A stretch of 64,000 nt of DNA. It comes from DASXZH01 sp036502005 (lineage in GTDB: Bacteria > Armatimonadota > Fimbriimonadia > Fimbriimonadales > Fimbriimonadaceae). Below the pieces are notes generated by a model. The model saw nothing but the letters and a program-made list of their open reading frames with translations. It was not told the origin of the DNA and searched no databases. The position numbers and the translations under genes were made by a program. Position 1 is the stretch's first letter. Each line of letters begins with the position of its first letter. The stretch lies in NCBI GenBank assembly GCA_036502005.1, contig DASXZH010000068.1:29682-93681 (forward strand), read 5' to 3'. This document shows, piece by piece, positions 18,115-26,697 of this stretch.

Positions 18115-18365
18115 GCACACTAACTTACCGCGCGATATTGACCCCGGATGACGGGGGCTGGATGGTCAACGTCCCCGATATTTCGGGCTGTGTCTCGTTC
18201 GGCGAAACCGTTGAAGCGGCAAAACAGAATGCCAAGGAAACCATCGAGGCTTTCCTTGGCAACTACCTGGATCGCGAGGAGCCGTTTCCAGTTCCGAGCA
18301 GGGAAATCGTGGGCGACGAGACGAGTGAGATGTTTGAAATAACGGTAGAAGCACCCTCGGGGTAA
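18111..18365 (+). CDS. HicB-like antitoxin, orphan
   Basis: An 84-residue HicB-fold protein: YRAILTPDDGGWMVNVPDISGCVSFGETVEAAKQNAKETIEAFL is the partial RNase-H-like fold of HicB antitoxins. No HicA-like toxin (dsRNA-binding, GSHR motif) is found on either side. No clear C-terminal DNA-binding domain is seen either. Its ATG overlaps the stop of the rhamnosidase gene, so it is expressed with a secreted enzyme, an odd place for an antitoxin. It may be a domesticated HicB. Confidence 0.8.
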   Translation: MSTLTYRAILTPDDGGWMVNVPDISGCVSFGETVEAAKQNAKETIEAFLGNYLDREEPFPVPSREIVGDETSEMFEITVEAPSG

Positions 18366-18443
18366 TGTGGAACCTTGAAGGAGAGGTCGCGCGGCCCAAA
18401 GGGAGGACACCTAAATCCCACCTTCTTAAAACTGTTTATCGTT

Positions 18444-18947
18444 TTACTGCCTAGCCCCTACGGCTTCTCGACCCTCGGACTGCTGTGCGCTCGGTATCGC
18501 CGTTCCCGCCGGTGTCTTCAAGGTCACGTTTATGCGGTTGAAGAAGTTTGTGATCGCGATATTGAGCACAAGGGCGGCAAGCTCTTTTTCCTCAAAGTGC
18601 TTAGCTGCTTCGTTCCAAACATCGTCCGGAACTTGGTCACTGCGGTCGCTTAGACGGGTTGCTGCTTCTGCCAGCGCCAACGCGGCGCGTTCGGCTTCGC
18701 TAAAGTAAGGCGCTTCGCGCCATGCGGCAACGGTGCCAAGCCTTTCATCAGTTTCGCCCTGTTTTTTGGCTTCTTTCACCCCATAGTCCACGCAGAAACT
18801 GCAGCCATTGATTTGGCTGGCCCGCAAATGAGTGAGGCCGAGAACCGAAGGGGATATCCCTGATTTATAAATCGAGCCCAGTATCTGCATAATGGCTGGC
18901 ATTGCCTCGGGCAGAAGCGCGCCCGGATGTTTCATTCTTGGTTCCAT
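18444..18947 (-). CDS. Carboxymuconolactone decarboxylase/AhpD-like protein
   Basis: A 167-residue CMD/AhpD-fold protein, likely a peroxidase-type alkylhydroperoxidase. The redox motif is CSFCVDYG with a downstream acidic/helical region (EAERAALALAEAATRL). Start at ATG 18947, which follows AGGAAAAGAG; a longer frame upstream reads through repeat DNA and is not used. The C-terminus (AIPSAQQSEGREAVGARQ) is charged and unremarkable. Probably antioxidant; the OsmC gene nearby fits. Confidence 0.85.
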   Translation of the reverse strand: MEPRMKHPGALLPEAMPAIMQILGSIYKSGISPSVLGLTHLRASQINGCSFCVDYGVKEAKKQGETDERLGTVAAWREAPYFSEAERAALALAEAATRLSDRSDQVPDDVWNEAAKHFEEKELAALVLNIAITNFFNRINVTLKTPAGTAIPSAQQSEGREAVGARQ

Positions 18948-19148
18948 AGTCTCTTTTCCTACGCGAGGAAAGGGTGACGAGTGACTGATAGGTAACGTGT
19001 GACGAGTGACGCGTCGACCCTTCTCCTTGCGCCATGGGAGTTGATTTCGTCGCAAAGTTGGTTTATGACCGATGGCTCGTGCTGTACTTCCTTCGTCTGA
19101 AAGGAACCCTGCTCGTCACCCGTCACACTTGGAGGGTAAAACAATCCC

Positions 19149-19805
19149 ATGTCACTAACCCGAGAACAGCTTGCAATGCGCGCCGCGAAGGAACTCCGCG
19201 ATGGATTCTATGTCAACCTCGGAATCGGGATTCCAACGCTGGTCGCGAACTACATTCCGTCCGGAATGGACATCACCCTCCAGAGTGAAAACGGCATTCT
19301 GGGCATGGGTCCGTTCCCCTACGAAGGAGAGGAAGACGCGGACCTGATAAACGCGGGCAAGCAAACGGTGACTGTGCTGCCAGGCGCAAGCTTCTTTAGC
19401 TCGGCGGATTCATTTGCCATGATTCGGGGTGGGCACATCGATCTCTCAATTCTTGGGGCCATGGAGGTTTCAGAAAAGGGCGACCTGGCCAACTGGATGA
19501 TCCCCGGCAAGATGGTGAAGGGCATGGGCGGGGCGATGGACCTAGTGGCGGGCGTGAAGCGTGTCGTTGTCGTGATGGAGCACACCAACAAAGCCGGAGA
19601 ATCCAAGGTTCTGCACGAATGCAGACTGCCGCTAACGGGCAAGGCGGTGGTAGATCTCATCATTACTGACCTGTGCGTGTTCGAAATCACGCCGGAGGGC
19701 ATGGTGCTAAAAGAACTTGCTCCCAATGTGACGGCGGAAGAAGTGAAGGCCAAAACAGAAGCCGCCTACGCTATTTCGCCCAACTTACAAACGGTTGGCG
19801 TTTGA
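19149..19805 (+). CDS. scoB: 3-oxoacid CoA-transferase subunit B
   Basis: A 218-residue beta subunit of succinyl-CoA:3-ketoacid CoA-transferase, which moves CoA between succinate and acetoacetate. The catalytic glutamate is in LQSENGILGMGP, and GLGIGIP-type and MEHTNKAGESK segments are typical. The family normally comes as scoA-scoB side by side, but no scoA-like frame is next to this gene in the window. A partner must be elsewhere or the protein has another partner. Preceded by GTGACGA-type repeats. Confidence 0.88.
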   Translation: MSLTREQLAMRAAKELRDGFYVNLGIGIPTLVANYIPSGMDITLQSENGILGMGPFPYEGEEDADLINAGKQTVTVLPGASFFSSADSFAMIRGGHIDLSILGAMEVSEKGDLANWMIPGKMVKGMGGAMDLVAGVKRVVVVMEHTNKAGESKVLHECRLPLTGKAVVDLIITDLCVFEITPEGMVLKELAPNVTAEEVKAKTEAAYAISPNLQTVGV

Positions 19806-19848
19806 CTGGTTGCCGTAGCATGCATGCCAAAATTCGTAGGTTAAATCG

Positions 19849-20280
19849 ATGGCTGTGAATCTTCAATGGAACGGCAAGATGGGCTTTGTTGCCGATCCTC
19901 CCAGCGGCGTTAGGTTCACCCTAGACGCGCATCCCGATTTTGGTGGCGAGGGCTTAGGCCCGACGCCGGTTGAAGCGATGTTGGCTTCGATAGCTGCCTG
20001 TAGCGCGATGGACGTGATTGCGATCCTTCGTAAGAAGCAGCAGACCGTGGACTCTTACACGCTGGAAGTAGATGGCGATAAGGCGGCTGAAGGCGATTAT
20101 CCTCGTCCGTTTACCGCGATTCGCCTGAACCACGTGCTGAGCGGGCCCGGGTTGGACCCGGTAGCCGTCGCCCGTGCGATCCAGTTGAGCGACGACAAAT
20201 ACTGCACCGTCATGGCTACCCTTAAGTTCGGGCCGAAGTTTTCCACCAGTTGGGAGATCAAAGACGCAGTGCCGGGATAG
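19849..20280 (+). CDS. OsmC family protein
   Basis: A 143-residue OsmC/Ohr-superfamily protein, likely a thiol peroxidase for organic hydroperoxides. It shows the typical PTPVEAMLASIAACSAMDVIAIL segment with the first cysteine, and a second cysteine in DDKYCTVMATL. TAGGTT lies 6 nt before ATG, matching the leaderless pattern. It lies 43 bp after scoB on the same strand. Confidence 0.88.
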   Translation: MAVNLQWNGKMGFVADPPSGVRFTLDAHPDFGGEGLGPTPVEAMLASIAACSAMDVIAILRKKQQTVDSYTLEVDGDKAAEGDYPRPFTAIRLNHVLSGPGLDPVAVARAIQLSDDKYCTVMATLKFGPKFSTSWEIKDAVPG

Positions 20281-20357
20281 CTGTGAGTTCGACTTTGTCT
20301 TGCGTTGCGAACTGGGCGCTTTCGCTTCCTAAATTTGCTTAAGAGGAAAGTCACGGA

Positions 20358-20473
20358 ACCTCTCCCCGAACCGGGAGAGGCGCGAGCCTACCGCTCGGAA
20401 ATAAACCTCAAATTGATGGCTATGCCCCAACCCCCTCTCCTCTGCCGGAGCACCGGAAGAGGGGGCTCATTTC
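20358..20473. repeat. CCTCTCC…GGAGAGG hairpin repeats
   Basis: The 244-bp gap holds two GC-rich hairpins of the family seen at 44795-44910 and 58280-58466: CCTCTCCCCGAACCGGGAGAGG (20358-20379 region) and CCCCCTCTCCTCTGCCGGAG with AGAGGGGG. No gene is seen. Confidence 0.6.
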
Positions 20474-20524
20474 TCCACTAAAATTACTGGGAATTCGACC
20501 GAAACTTATAATGGGAAGCCCTCC

Positions 20525-22450
20525 ATGCTCGAACTCTCCATACGCCTCCTTTTCGCTGGTTTTGTATTCATGTTGTCCGCCTGGGTAGGCGCGCCGGATT
20601 TAAGCATCGCGTGGAAGCTCTCGCTTTTCGTGGGCGCTTATGCCGGCATCGGCCACCTAATCGAGACCCGAAGGGGCCGCATCAGGGCCGTGACAGCAAC
20701 TTACGCCATCTGCGATGCGGCAACCATTCTTTTTGTAGGCGCAGGATTGCACCAAACACAGGGCTTAGCCTTATGCGCCGTTTTGCCCGCGATTTACGCC
20801 AACCGAACCCACCGCCTAAGCCTTTGGGCGACCTTACCCGCAGTCGCCATCCTAACTCTTGCGGCAGGCGCGGTTGCATCTGGGGGAACGCCCCCGATCG
20901 GGATCTATTTCATCGCTTTGGCAATGGTCGGCGCTGCTTACCTGCTTAAGGAAGGGGTGAACACCGGAACTCAGCCCATTCCGGAGCCAATCATCATTCA
21001 TGTTCCAAAGCATGCGGCCGCCGAAATCGATGCCGATGCCTTCTTGCTCCTGCGCGAGAACTTTCGCAAGGTGAAGGAACGATACGTGGAGTTGGAGAAA
21101 GACTCCAAGAAGGACCACGCCTTAGCGGAGCTTTTCTCGTGCAAGGTCCCAAGCAGCGTCAACTTTCACACTAGAATTGCCGAGAAGATTGCCCAACTTT
21201 GCGGAGCCGACTCGGTCGCGATTTATACGCTCGCCCAGTTCGGTAACCGAATGGTAGTGCGCGGCACGGCCGGCGCTAACCACCCAATAGTTGAAGACAG
21301 CAGCTACGCTGTTGATCTTTCGCAGGCCACTCGGCAGATCACCGATAAGGTCGAACTGAGCACCCGTGCAATGCTTACCGAGGGAGACCGCGCCAAAGTG
21401 GCAACTGTTTTACTCATGACTGATTCCAAGGTCGTCGGCATGCTAAACCTGTTCCACACCGAATGGAACACCCTTCTGGAAGCCAAGCGGCTTGCCGAAG
21501 ATCTTGCTACTTCGATTGCCTGGATCATAACTGACCAGCAGAAAAGAACCACTTTCGATCGCCGCTTGCACGAGATGGAGGTCCTTTACGAAACGGCCGC
21601 TATCAGCACCGGCTCGACCAACCGTCACGATCTGGCGGATAGAGTCACTAGAAGGTTGGCTGGCGTGGTCAGCGCGGACTTCGTAGGCACATATCTTCTT
21701 GAGGACGGCGTTCCCAAGTTGGTTAGCCATTGCGGGGTTGAAGTTCCTTGCCTGGATTGCATGAGCTTCGCCACCGGCAGCGGCTTTGAGGGCTGGCTGA
21801 ATGCGGGCGCGCCGGAAGTTGCTGTTTTTCACCCTGGCGACGATCAGCGCTGCGAAACCGACGTTTTGCTCAGAAGGCGGATCGGCGGCTTCTTCATCAT
21901 GCCATTGCAGTTCCAAGAGATGCCCTTTGGCTTTATGGTTGCTGCCTCGCGCGCGAGCGGTGCTTTGGAAGCTTCCGATTTGGCAGCCCTACGAGCCATT
22001 TCTTGCGAGTTCGCCCAAGCTGTTTGCCGAATCGAGCTGCCGAATGATGTGGCGAGCGGCTTGGTTACGCCGACCGCGTTTCAAGGCCTTGCCGGTGGCG
22101 CGCGACCCGGTTGCCTTATCTTTTTTGAGCTCCTAAAGCGGCAGCAGTTTAAGGAAGTCTGCGAGCCGAACGCCGTACGCGAAGGGCTTCGCGCTTTCTC
22201 GCTTCGATTGCGAGGCAAGCTGACGGCCGGAGGAGCCGCGACCCAGAAAGCGGGTGGCGACTTTGTGGCCTTCTTGCCCAATGCCTCAGCCGAGTTTGCC
22301 GCTAGTTGGGCCAACGATGTCGCCGCGACCGCTTCCATGATCGGAGTCGCCACTACAAGCGGCAAGAAGACGATACCGCTCGCGTTCAGAGCAAGAGTTG
22401 CCGATCTCACTAGGCAATCCAACGAGGTTTTGGACGCAACCGCTGTCTAG
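20525..22450 (+). CDS. Membrane protein with GAF domains, unknown
   Basis: A 641-residue protein. Residues 1-140 contain about five hydrophobic helices. Residues about 190-340 and 350-500 read as two GAF-like sensor domains (AEKIAQLCGADSVAIYTLAQF; LADRVTRRLAGVVSADFVGTYLLEDG). A C-terminal region (about 520-640) contains FLPNASAEFAASWANDVAATASMIGVA, perhaps a degenerate GGDEF-like fold because no GGDEF motif is seen. It lacks a histidine-kinase or HTH domain, so it may be a sensor without an obvious output. TATAAT at 20507-20512 is the likely -10. The TPR gene follows. Confidence 0.7.
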   Translation: MLELSIRLLFAGFVFMLSAWVGAPDLSIAWKLSLFVGAYAGIGHLIETRRGRIRAVTATYAICDAATILFVGAGLHQTQGLALCAVLPAIYANRTHRLSLWATLPAVAILTLAAGAVASGGTPPIGIYFIALAMVGAAYLLKEGVNTGTQPIPEPIIIHVPKHAAAEIDADAFLLLRENFRKVKERYVELEKDSKKDHALAELFSCKVPSSVNFHTRIAEKIAQLCGADSVAIYTLAQFGNRMVVRGTAGANHPIVEDSSYAVDLSQATRQITDKVELSTRAMLTEGDRAKVATVLLMTDSKVVGMLNLFHTEWNTLLEAKRLAEDLATSIAWIITDQQKRTTFDRRLHEMEVLYETAAISTGSTNRHDLADRVTRRLAGVVSADFVGTYLLEDGVPKLVSHCGVEVPCLDCMSFATGSGFEGWLNAGAPEVAVFHPGDDQRCETDVLLRRRIGGFFIMPLQFQEMPFGFMVAASRASGALEASDLAALRAISCEFAQAVCRIELPNDVASGLVTPTAFQGLAGGARPGCLIFFELLKRQQFKEVCEPNAVREGLRAFSLRLRGKLTAGGAATQKAGGDFVAFLPNASAEFAASWANDVAATASMIGVATTSGKKTIPLAFRARVADLTRQSNEVLDATAV

Positions 22451-22512
22451 AGGCAAATCTCCGGTATTTTTGCTCGTTCCAGCGAGCGCGGATTGAAGCT
22501 AAGCTAACTTAA

Positions 22513-23082
22513 ATGGCGGCTAACAGCCCGGGCTCTATCTGCCCCGGCACTTTCTCGGAGGAATCGAGCAGTTTCGACCTGCTTGCCCTGGCAACCCAAT
22601 CCCAATCTCCATCGGAGACGGTGATCGTCTGCGACCGTATCTTGGTTTCGGATCCTGGCCATCTTCCGGCTTTGGAAGTGAAGAGCAAGGCACTTTGGCG
22701 CATGGGCCAGTTCGAAGCCGCTTTGAAGTCTTTGGATAAGGCGATTGCCTTGAACCCGTTCGATCCCGGCTATCACTTCCTTAAGGGCGATTGTTTGCAA
22801 GGCTTGTCACGCAATAGCGAGGCGCTTGATGCCTTTGAGCGCTGCCGCTCCTGCGCCAGCGGGAATCTGGCTCAGCAAACGGAGCTTCGGATTAAGGCTT
22901 TGCAAGATTGGCAGTCGGCTGTAGCCGGGGAGCTGGCTTGTTCCGACGCTGCCTTTCGAATGCAGTTAGAGGCGAACCCGGTCGCGGCAATGGCGCAGCT
23001 TGGTTTTAAGGTGAGTTCGAAGCAGGCGAGCGTTCAGGCGAAGCCGATGCAGAGCCCGGGGTTCTGGGCTCGGCCCAGCTAG
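22513..23082 (+). CDS. TPR-repeat protein
   Basis: A 189-residue protein with two or three tetratricopeptide repeats between about residues 30 and 125 (ALWRMGQFEAALKSLDKAIALNPFD; FLKGDCLQGLSRNSEALDAFERC). TPRs mediate protein-protein contacts. It lies 62 bp after the GAF-domain protein on the same strand and could act with it. Function is otherwise unknown. Confidence 0.7.
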   Translation: MAANSPGSICPGTFSEESSSFDLLALATQSQSPSETVIVCDRILVSDPGHLPALEVKSKALWRMGQFEAALKSLDKAIALNPFDPGYHFLKGDCLQGLSRNSEALDAFERCRSCASGNLAQQTELRIKALQDWQSAVAGELACSDAAFRMQLEANPVAAMAQLGFKVSSKQASVQAKPMQSPGFWARPS

Positions 23083-23131
23083 CTCTGGTGTGACGGGTGA
23101 CGGGGTCAGATGGTCTGGCGGATCGGAATTG

Positions 23132-23277
23132 TCACGCAAAGGCGCAAAGGTCGCAAAAGGGGAACTGGTTATTCCGCGCCTGCCTTTAAAAAACCTCTGT
23201 GCCCTCTGTGTCAGACAAATCTAAGCGAGACTGTAAAGAGCCCACGGCCCGAAAGCGTCACACGTCACCCATCACAC
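23132..23277. repeat. CGCAAAGG repeats and GTGACGG heptamers
   Basis: Between the TPR gene and the lytic transglycosylase lie CGCAAAGGCGCAAAGGTCGC-type units, CTCTGTG units and GTCACCC/ATCACAC heptamers. A second pair of GTGACGG units lies at about 23090-23105. No gene is supported. Confidence 0.5.
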
Positions 23278-23284
23278 CATGCCT

Positions 23285-24262
23285 CTACTCTTCGCCGCAG
23301 AGGGCTTTGTAAATCGAGATAACCTTCTTCACGTAGTTTTGCGTTTCGCGATAGGGCGGGACGCCGCCGTGCTTGCTCACCGCGCCGGGGCCAGCGTTGT
23401 AGGCAGCCAGCGAAAGAACAAGCGACTGATAATCGTCGCCGGTTTGCTGCTGATAGGTGTCCAAATGGCCGCGAATCAGCTTCACCGTTCCGTAAAGATT
23501 ATCCATGCTGTCGTAAGCATCGGTTACGCCCATACCAGCAGCCGTGCCGGGCATTAGCTGGCCAAGACCCATGGCGCCGGTTCGGCTGGTGGCATGGGGA
23601 TTGAATCCGCTCTCCACCATGATCATGGCCATGATGAGCCGGGCATCTACTCCAAATCGAAGGCTGTAACCAATCACGCCTTGGGCGATTTTCAGGGCCT
23701 CATCCTCGCTTAAATGGGAGTTATGGTTAAGAATAAACTGCGCGTAAGCGGGAGCCGCGTCGCTCGCCGGAAGATCGAGCCGGCTCATTCGGTAGTCGGA
23801 ATGGCGGCTGGTCAGCGTGCGCGATCTAGACGCCCGTGCGGCGTTCGCAAGATCATATTCGTAATCGGAGACTTGCGCTTCACCGGCCGCGCCAAGCATC
23901 GTAGCTTCAAAATCGGACTTGGTCGACTCGCGATGGGCGTTCACTATAAGCCGAACGGGGACTTCATTTCCATCCAGCCAATCCGGCGCGCCTTTGGGGC
24001 AGGAGACGAATATCGTGTCGCCGTTGCTCTTTTCCAAAAGCACGCTAACTTCGCCATTGGCCACCCGCATGGTGCCCTTAACCGTCCCCTTGATCTCCAT
24101 GATCCTTTGGCCGACAAAGGTCTCCAGGGCCTCCTCTCCGACAGCCTGAGTGATCTTGTATTGATGGCGCAGTTTGACGTACTGGTCGAAGGTCTGCGCG
24201 TGGGCAGCGCAAAAGGCGCATGCCAATGGGATGAGGGAGAGAAGCCGTTTCATATTTTTCAT
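23285..24262 (-). CDS. Secreted lytic transglycosylase
   Basis: A 325-residue SLT-type lytic transglycosylase that cleaves peptidoglycan to 1,6-anhydro-muropeptides. A signal peptide (LLSLIPLACAFCAAHAQ) is followed by a non-conserved region of about 190 residues. The catalytic domain has MVESGFNPHATSRTGAMGLGQLMPGTA with the catalytic Glu, then YNAGPGAV. The ATG is 7 nt after the CCA of tRNA-Ser, so the mRNA probably begins where the tRNA is processed. Alternative in-frame ATG at 24253. Confidence 0.9.
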   Translation of the reverse strand: MKNMKRLLSLIPLACAFCAAHAQTFDQYVKLRHQYKITQAVGEEALETFVGQRIMEIKGTVKGTMRVANGEVSVLLEKSNGDTIFVSCPKGAPDWLDGNEVPVRLIVNAHRESTKSDFEATMLGAAGEAQVSDYEYDLANAARASRSRTLTSRHSDYRMSRLDLPASDAAPAYAQFILNHNSHLSEDEALKIAQGVIGYSLRFGVDARLIMAMIMVESGFNPHATSRTGAMGLGQLMPGTAAGMGVTDAYDSMDNLYGTVKLIRGHLDTYQQQTGDDYQSLVLSLAAYNAGPGAVSKHGGVPPYRETQNYVKKVISIYKALCGEE

Positions 24263-24269
24263 ACGGCGG

Positions 24270-24360
24270 TGGCGGAGAGATCGGGATTCGAACCCGAGAA
24301 GAGGTTTACCCCCTTACCCACTTAGCAGGCGGGCGCTTTCGACCACTCAGCCATCTCTCC
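24270..24360 (-). tRNA. tRNA-Ser (GCT)
   Basis: Cloverleaf of 91 nt including an encoded CCA (24270-24272). The acceptor stem GGAGAGA pairs with TCTCTCC. The anticodon loop CTGCTAA gives anticodon GCT. A long variable arm and GGTTCGAATCC T-arm are present, as expected for a serine tRNA. The lytic-transglycosylase gene begins 7 nt downstream. Confidence 0.95.
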
Positions 24361-24587
24361 GTGGTTGCCGATATTATACATTATCGGTTTGAAGGCGTGG
24401 TTAGTTAAGTTAAAGCGAGTGGTTGCGTAAAGGTTCGCAAGAGTGGGGGGGTGGAGAACTTAGAACGGAGAAAGTAGAACGGAGACGGGAGATCTTACAG
24501 GGTCGATCCTAAGTTCAATCCTAACTTGTAATTTATCACTGAGGGATGGGATCTAGGGATGACGAACGTGACACTCGTCTTCAGCAG

Positions 24588-24806
24588 GGGCTAAAACACT
24601 TTAGAGTGCGTGAACCTGTTCACGCTTTTGATCAGGCGACCTGTCGCCGCATCTATGTTTGAACCTGCGTTCTTATCTCGGACTTTCAGCCCGCCGGAGG
24701 GGTGGGGGTGGAAGTTACCAGGGCTTCGCTTGTCTCGCTGCACGGGACTGCGCTCACCCTTCGCTAAATTTTTCTCGACCCTAAGGGCCTGCCGGAAAAG
24801 CACATA
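24588..24806. repeat. Dispersed repeat, family B, copy 1
   Basis: About 219 bp resembling 26963-27117 and 27535-27732. Shared blocks are ATCAGGCGACCTGTCGCC, TTTCAGCCCGCCG, CCAGGGCTTCGCTTG, CGGGACTGCGCT, ACCCTTCGCTAAATT and CTCGACC. It occupies much of the gap of about 500 bp between tRNA-Ser and the toxin gene; the rest (24361-24587) holds a TTCTAAG-type heptamer array near 24455-24480 and no gene. Confidence 0.8.
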
Positions 24807-24860
24807 ACGGTAAATGAGGTGGCCGGAGTCGCTTATCTTGAGCTAACTGCGAACGGCCGA

Positions 24861-25187
24861 TCATTCACCAACTACGAAGTTCATTCCTTCTAGACTTTCT
24901 TGATCTAAAAGCTTCAACACTTCGCCAGAGAACGGCGCAATGTCTTCAAGGGTTGTAAATCGAGTGTTGATCGTAATCACCGGGAGTCCGATCTTCGCGA
25001 GGTTTTGCTGAAATCGAAGGTTCTTGTCAACCGTTAGAAACGCCTCAAAGTCAGCTTCTTTCGCTGCGGACAGAAGCTTTCCGTTGCTTAACTTTTCCCA
25101 GCCTAACTCCTTTGTATTTGATACTTCGTGGCCGGGCAAAAGTTGGCTAAACCTAACGTCTACGCAGTGATCAAGAAGGACGCGCAT
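24861..25187 (-). CDS. DUF5615 PIN-like toxin
   Basis: A 108-residue PIN-like protein of the DUF5615/Mut7-C type, usually an RNA-cleaving toxin. The N-terminus MRVLLDHCVDVRF carries the first acidic residue, and the ADFEAFLTVDKNLRFQQNL block contains the second (TVDKN). It overlaps the upstream antitoxin by one base (TAATG), so the pair is translationally coupled. Confidence 0.85.
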   Translation of the reverse strand: MRVLLDHCVDVRFSQLLPGHEVSNTKELGWEKLSNGKLLSAAKEADFEAFLTVDKNLRFQQNLAKIGLPVITINTRFTTLEDIAPFSGEVLKLLDQESLEGMNFVVGE

Positions 25188-25444
25188 TAGCTTGCGCGCT
25201 CGAGGCCGAAGAGTTCGCGAATTTGGTTCTGTTCAAATTTCAGAACAGCTTCGGCTTGCTCCTTCGTGACGCCGGGAAAGCCTTCAAGGAAGTACTCGAT
25301 GGTGTGCCCGCGAAGTTGGCTATCCAGAAGGGCCTGGACAGGCACACGAGTTCCGACGAAACGAACCGCGCCGCTCAAGTAATCGGGGTCGCTGGTCAGG
25401 ATTTGTTCGAGTTCTTTCGGTATTTCCATTTCCTTCTGATTCAT
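25187..25444 (-). CDS. DUF433 antitoxin
   Basis: An 85-residue DUF433 protein. Its core DPDYLSGAVRFVGTRVPVQALLD followed by FLEGFPGVTKEQAEAVL is the family hallmark: a winged-helix-like DNA-binding antitoxin that partners DUF5615 toxins and represses its own operon. It is the first gene of the pair. Confidence 0.88.
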   Translation of the reverse strand: MNQKEMEIPKELEQILTSDPDYLSGAVRFVGTRVPVQALLDSQLRGHTIEYFLEGFPGVTKEQAEAVLKFEQNQIRELFGLERAS

Positions 25445-25614
25445 TATGGGCTGATTTGGCTTGGGCTGCCCCGACGGTCCGTTTCGGGCCTCCGATCAAT
25501 TGTGATATTTGGTTTTCAAGGGGCGGTCTGGCGAGTTGTGGAGACAAGTTGAAAATGGATTTTGAATCTGTTGTGTCGAGTTATGGTTGACAGATTAAGG
25601 TCAAAATCGATGAG

Positions 25615-26100
25615 CTAAATTATTTTTTCGAGGGGGCAGGGTTCGGTGTACTCGGTCGTTTGCGTGGTCACGACATCCCGGAGTCTGACCACTTTGCCGT
25701 TGACGACTGCCTTGCGGGTTTTTGTAACCCGCGTTTGGTGGACGTGGCGTTTTGGGGCTGGATTGAGGAATTCGAGCCGGGCTCTTGAGATCCGGTCGTT
25801 TGCGACTTCCTGGGCCATCAACTGAATCGCGAAGTATTCGCGGAGGTAGTGGCCGATTTCATTTTCATCTTGTGCGCGTTTAAGGTAGCGCGTGAATGTC
25901 CGACTAGAGATATTCTCCTGGTCAAAAGCCTCGCGCGGGTTGGCGCCGTGGGCGATTTCGGTGAGAATATTCGCCGCGATTTTAGGTGTGAGGCCGACTT
26001 TCGCGCCGGAAATCCCGTTGGCTTTTGGGTACGACGGCAGTTTGGCTTTCCAGAAAGCGTAGTCGTATGTCTGCTGCTTGTCGGGGTTCATACGAAGCAT
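25615..26100 (-). CDS. Unknown protein with helix-turn-helix-like segment
   Basis: A 161-residue protein that I do not recognise. The stretch GLTPKIAANILTEIAHGANPREAFDQENISSRTFTRYLKRA (about residues 37-77) reads like a helix-turn-helix of the kind in phage terminase small subunits. The C-terminal third is basic and then acidic (RKAVVNGKVVRLRDVV…). It sits alone inside the accessory island. A second in-frame ATG at 26091 is possible. Confidence 0.55.
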   Translation of the reverse strand: MLRMNPDKQQTYDYAFWKAKLPSYPKANGISGAKVGLTPKIAANILTEIAHGANPREAFDQENISSRTFTRYLKRAQDENEIGHYLREYFAIQLMAQEVANDRISRARLEFLNPAPKRHVHQTRVTKTRKAVVNGKVVRLRDVVTTQTTEYTEPCPLEKII

Positions 26101-26265
26101 GACGGGGATAGTTGGTTTAAAGGTTTTAGTTTTTAAGCGCCTACGCCTTCAGGTCCATTTATTGAGAAGGCGGGAGCCGCTTACCATTTGACTAGTTGGT
26201 GCCGGCTCATAGACGCCCTTGTAATTCGACAGTCCTTCATCGTATGGTCGGTCTGGAAATCAGGC

Positions 26266-26697
26266 ATGCCAATAACTGCTGCGGAATATAAAGAGGCTTC
26301 TGGCGAAGTGCTTAGGGCGGCAGAAAACGCACACCAAAGCGGAGACTATGTAGCAAGCCACTACCTTTGCGGACTCGCAGTCGAGTGCATGTTAAGAGCC
26401 TTGCGCTGGCGGCACAATCGAGCGTGGGAGGGACGACACTATCTGAAAGCGTTAGCTGAGGAAGCAAAATACTTCGACCTTATTTCGAATCGATATAGAC
26501 CGCGTTTCGTAACACAATTCAACGATTTAACCCGCCGATGGAATAATGAGCACCGTTTTTATCCCGCCGAAAAACTGGAGGCTCATTTGATAAAGTTGAA
26601 TGTAGGATCTAAGAGCTCTGATAGACTATTTGTTAACAGCGCCGAAATGGTTGAATTCGCCCATGATTTGGTTGGAATCGGAGTAGCAAAATGGTGA
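26266..26697 (+). CDS. HEPN-domain protein
   Basis: A 143-residue helical protein with HEPN features: SGDYVASHYLCGLAVECMLRAL (about 25-46), a typical HEPN helix, and RWNNEH (residues 91-96), which fits the Rx4-6H RNase motif. HEPN proteins are often ribonucleases in toxin-antitoxin and phage-defence modules. Start set at ATG 26266; the longer upstream extension looks unlike protein. It overlaps the next gene by 7 nt. Confidence 0.65.
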   Translation: MPITAAEYKEASGEVLRAAENAHQSGDYVASHYLCGLAVECMLRALRWRHNRAWEGRHYLKALAEEAKYFDLISNRYRPRFVTQFNDLTRRWNNEHRFYPAEKLEAHLIKLNVGSKSSDRLFVNSAEMVEFAHDLVGIGVAKW

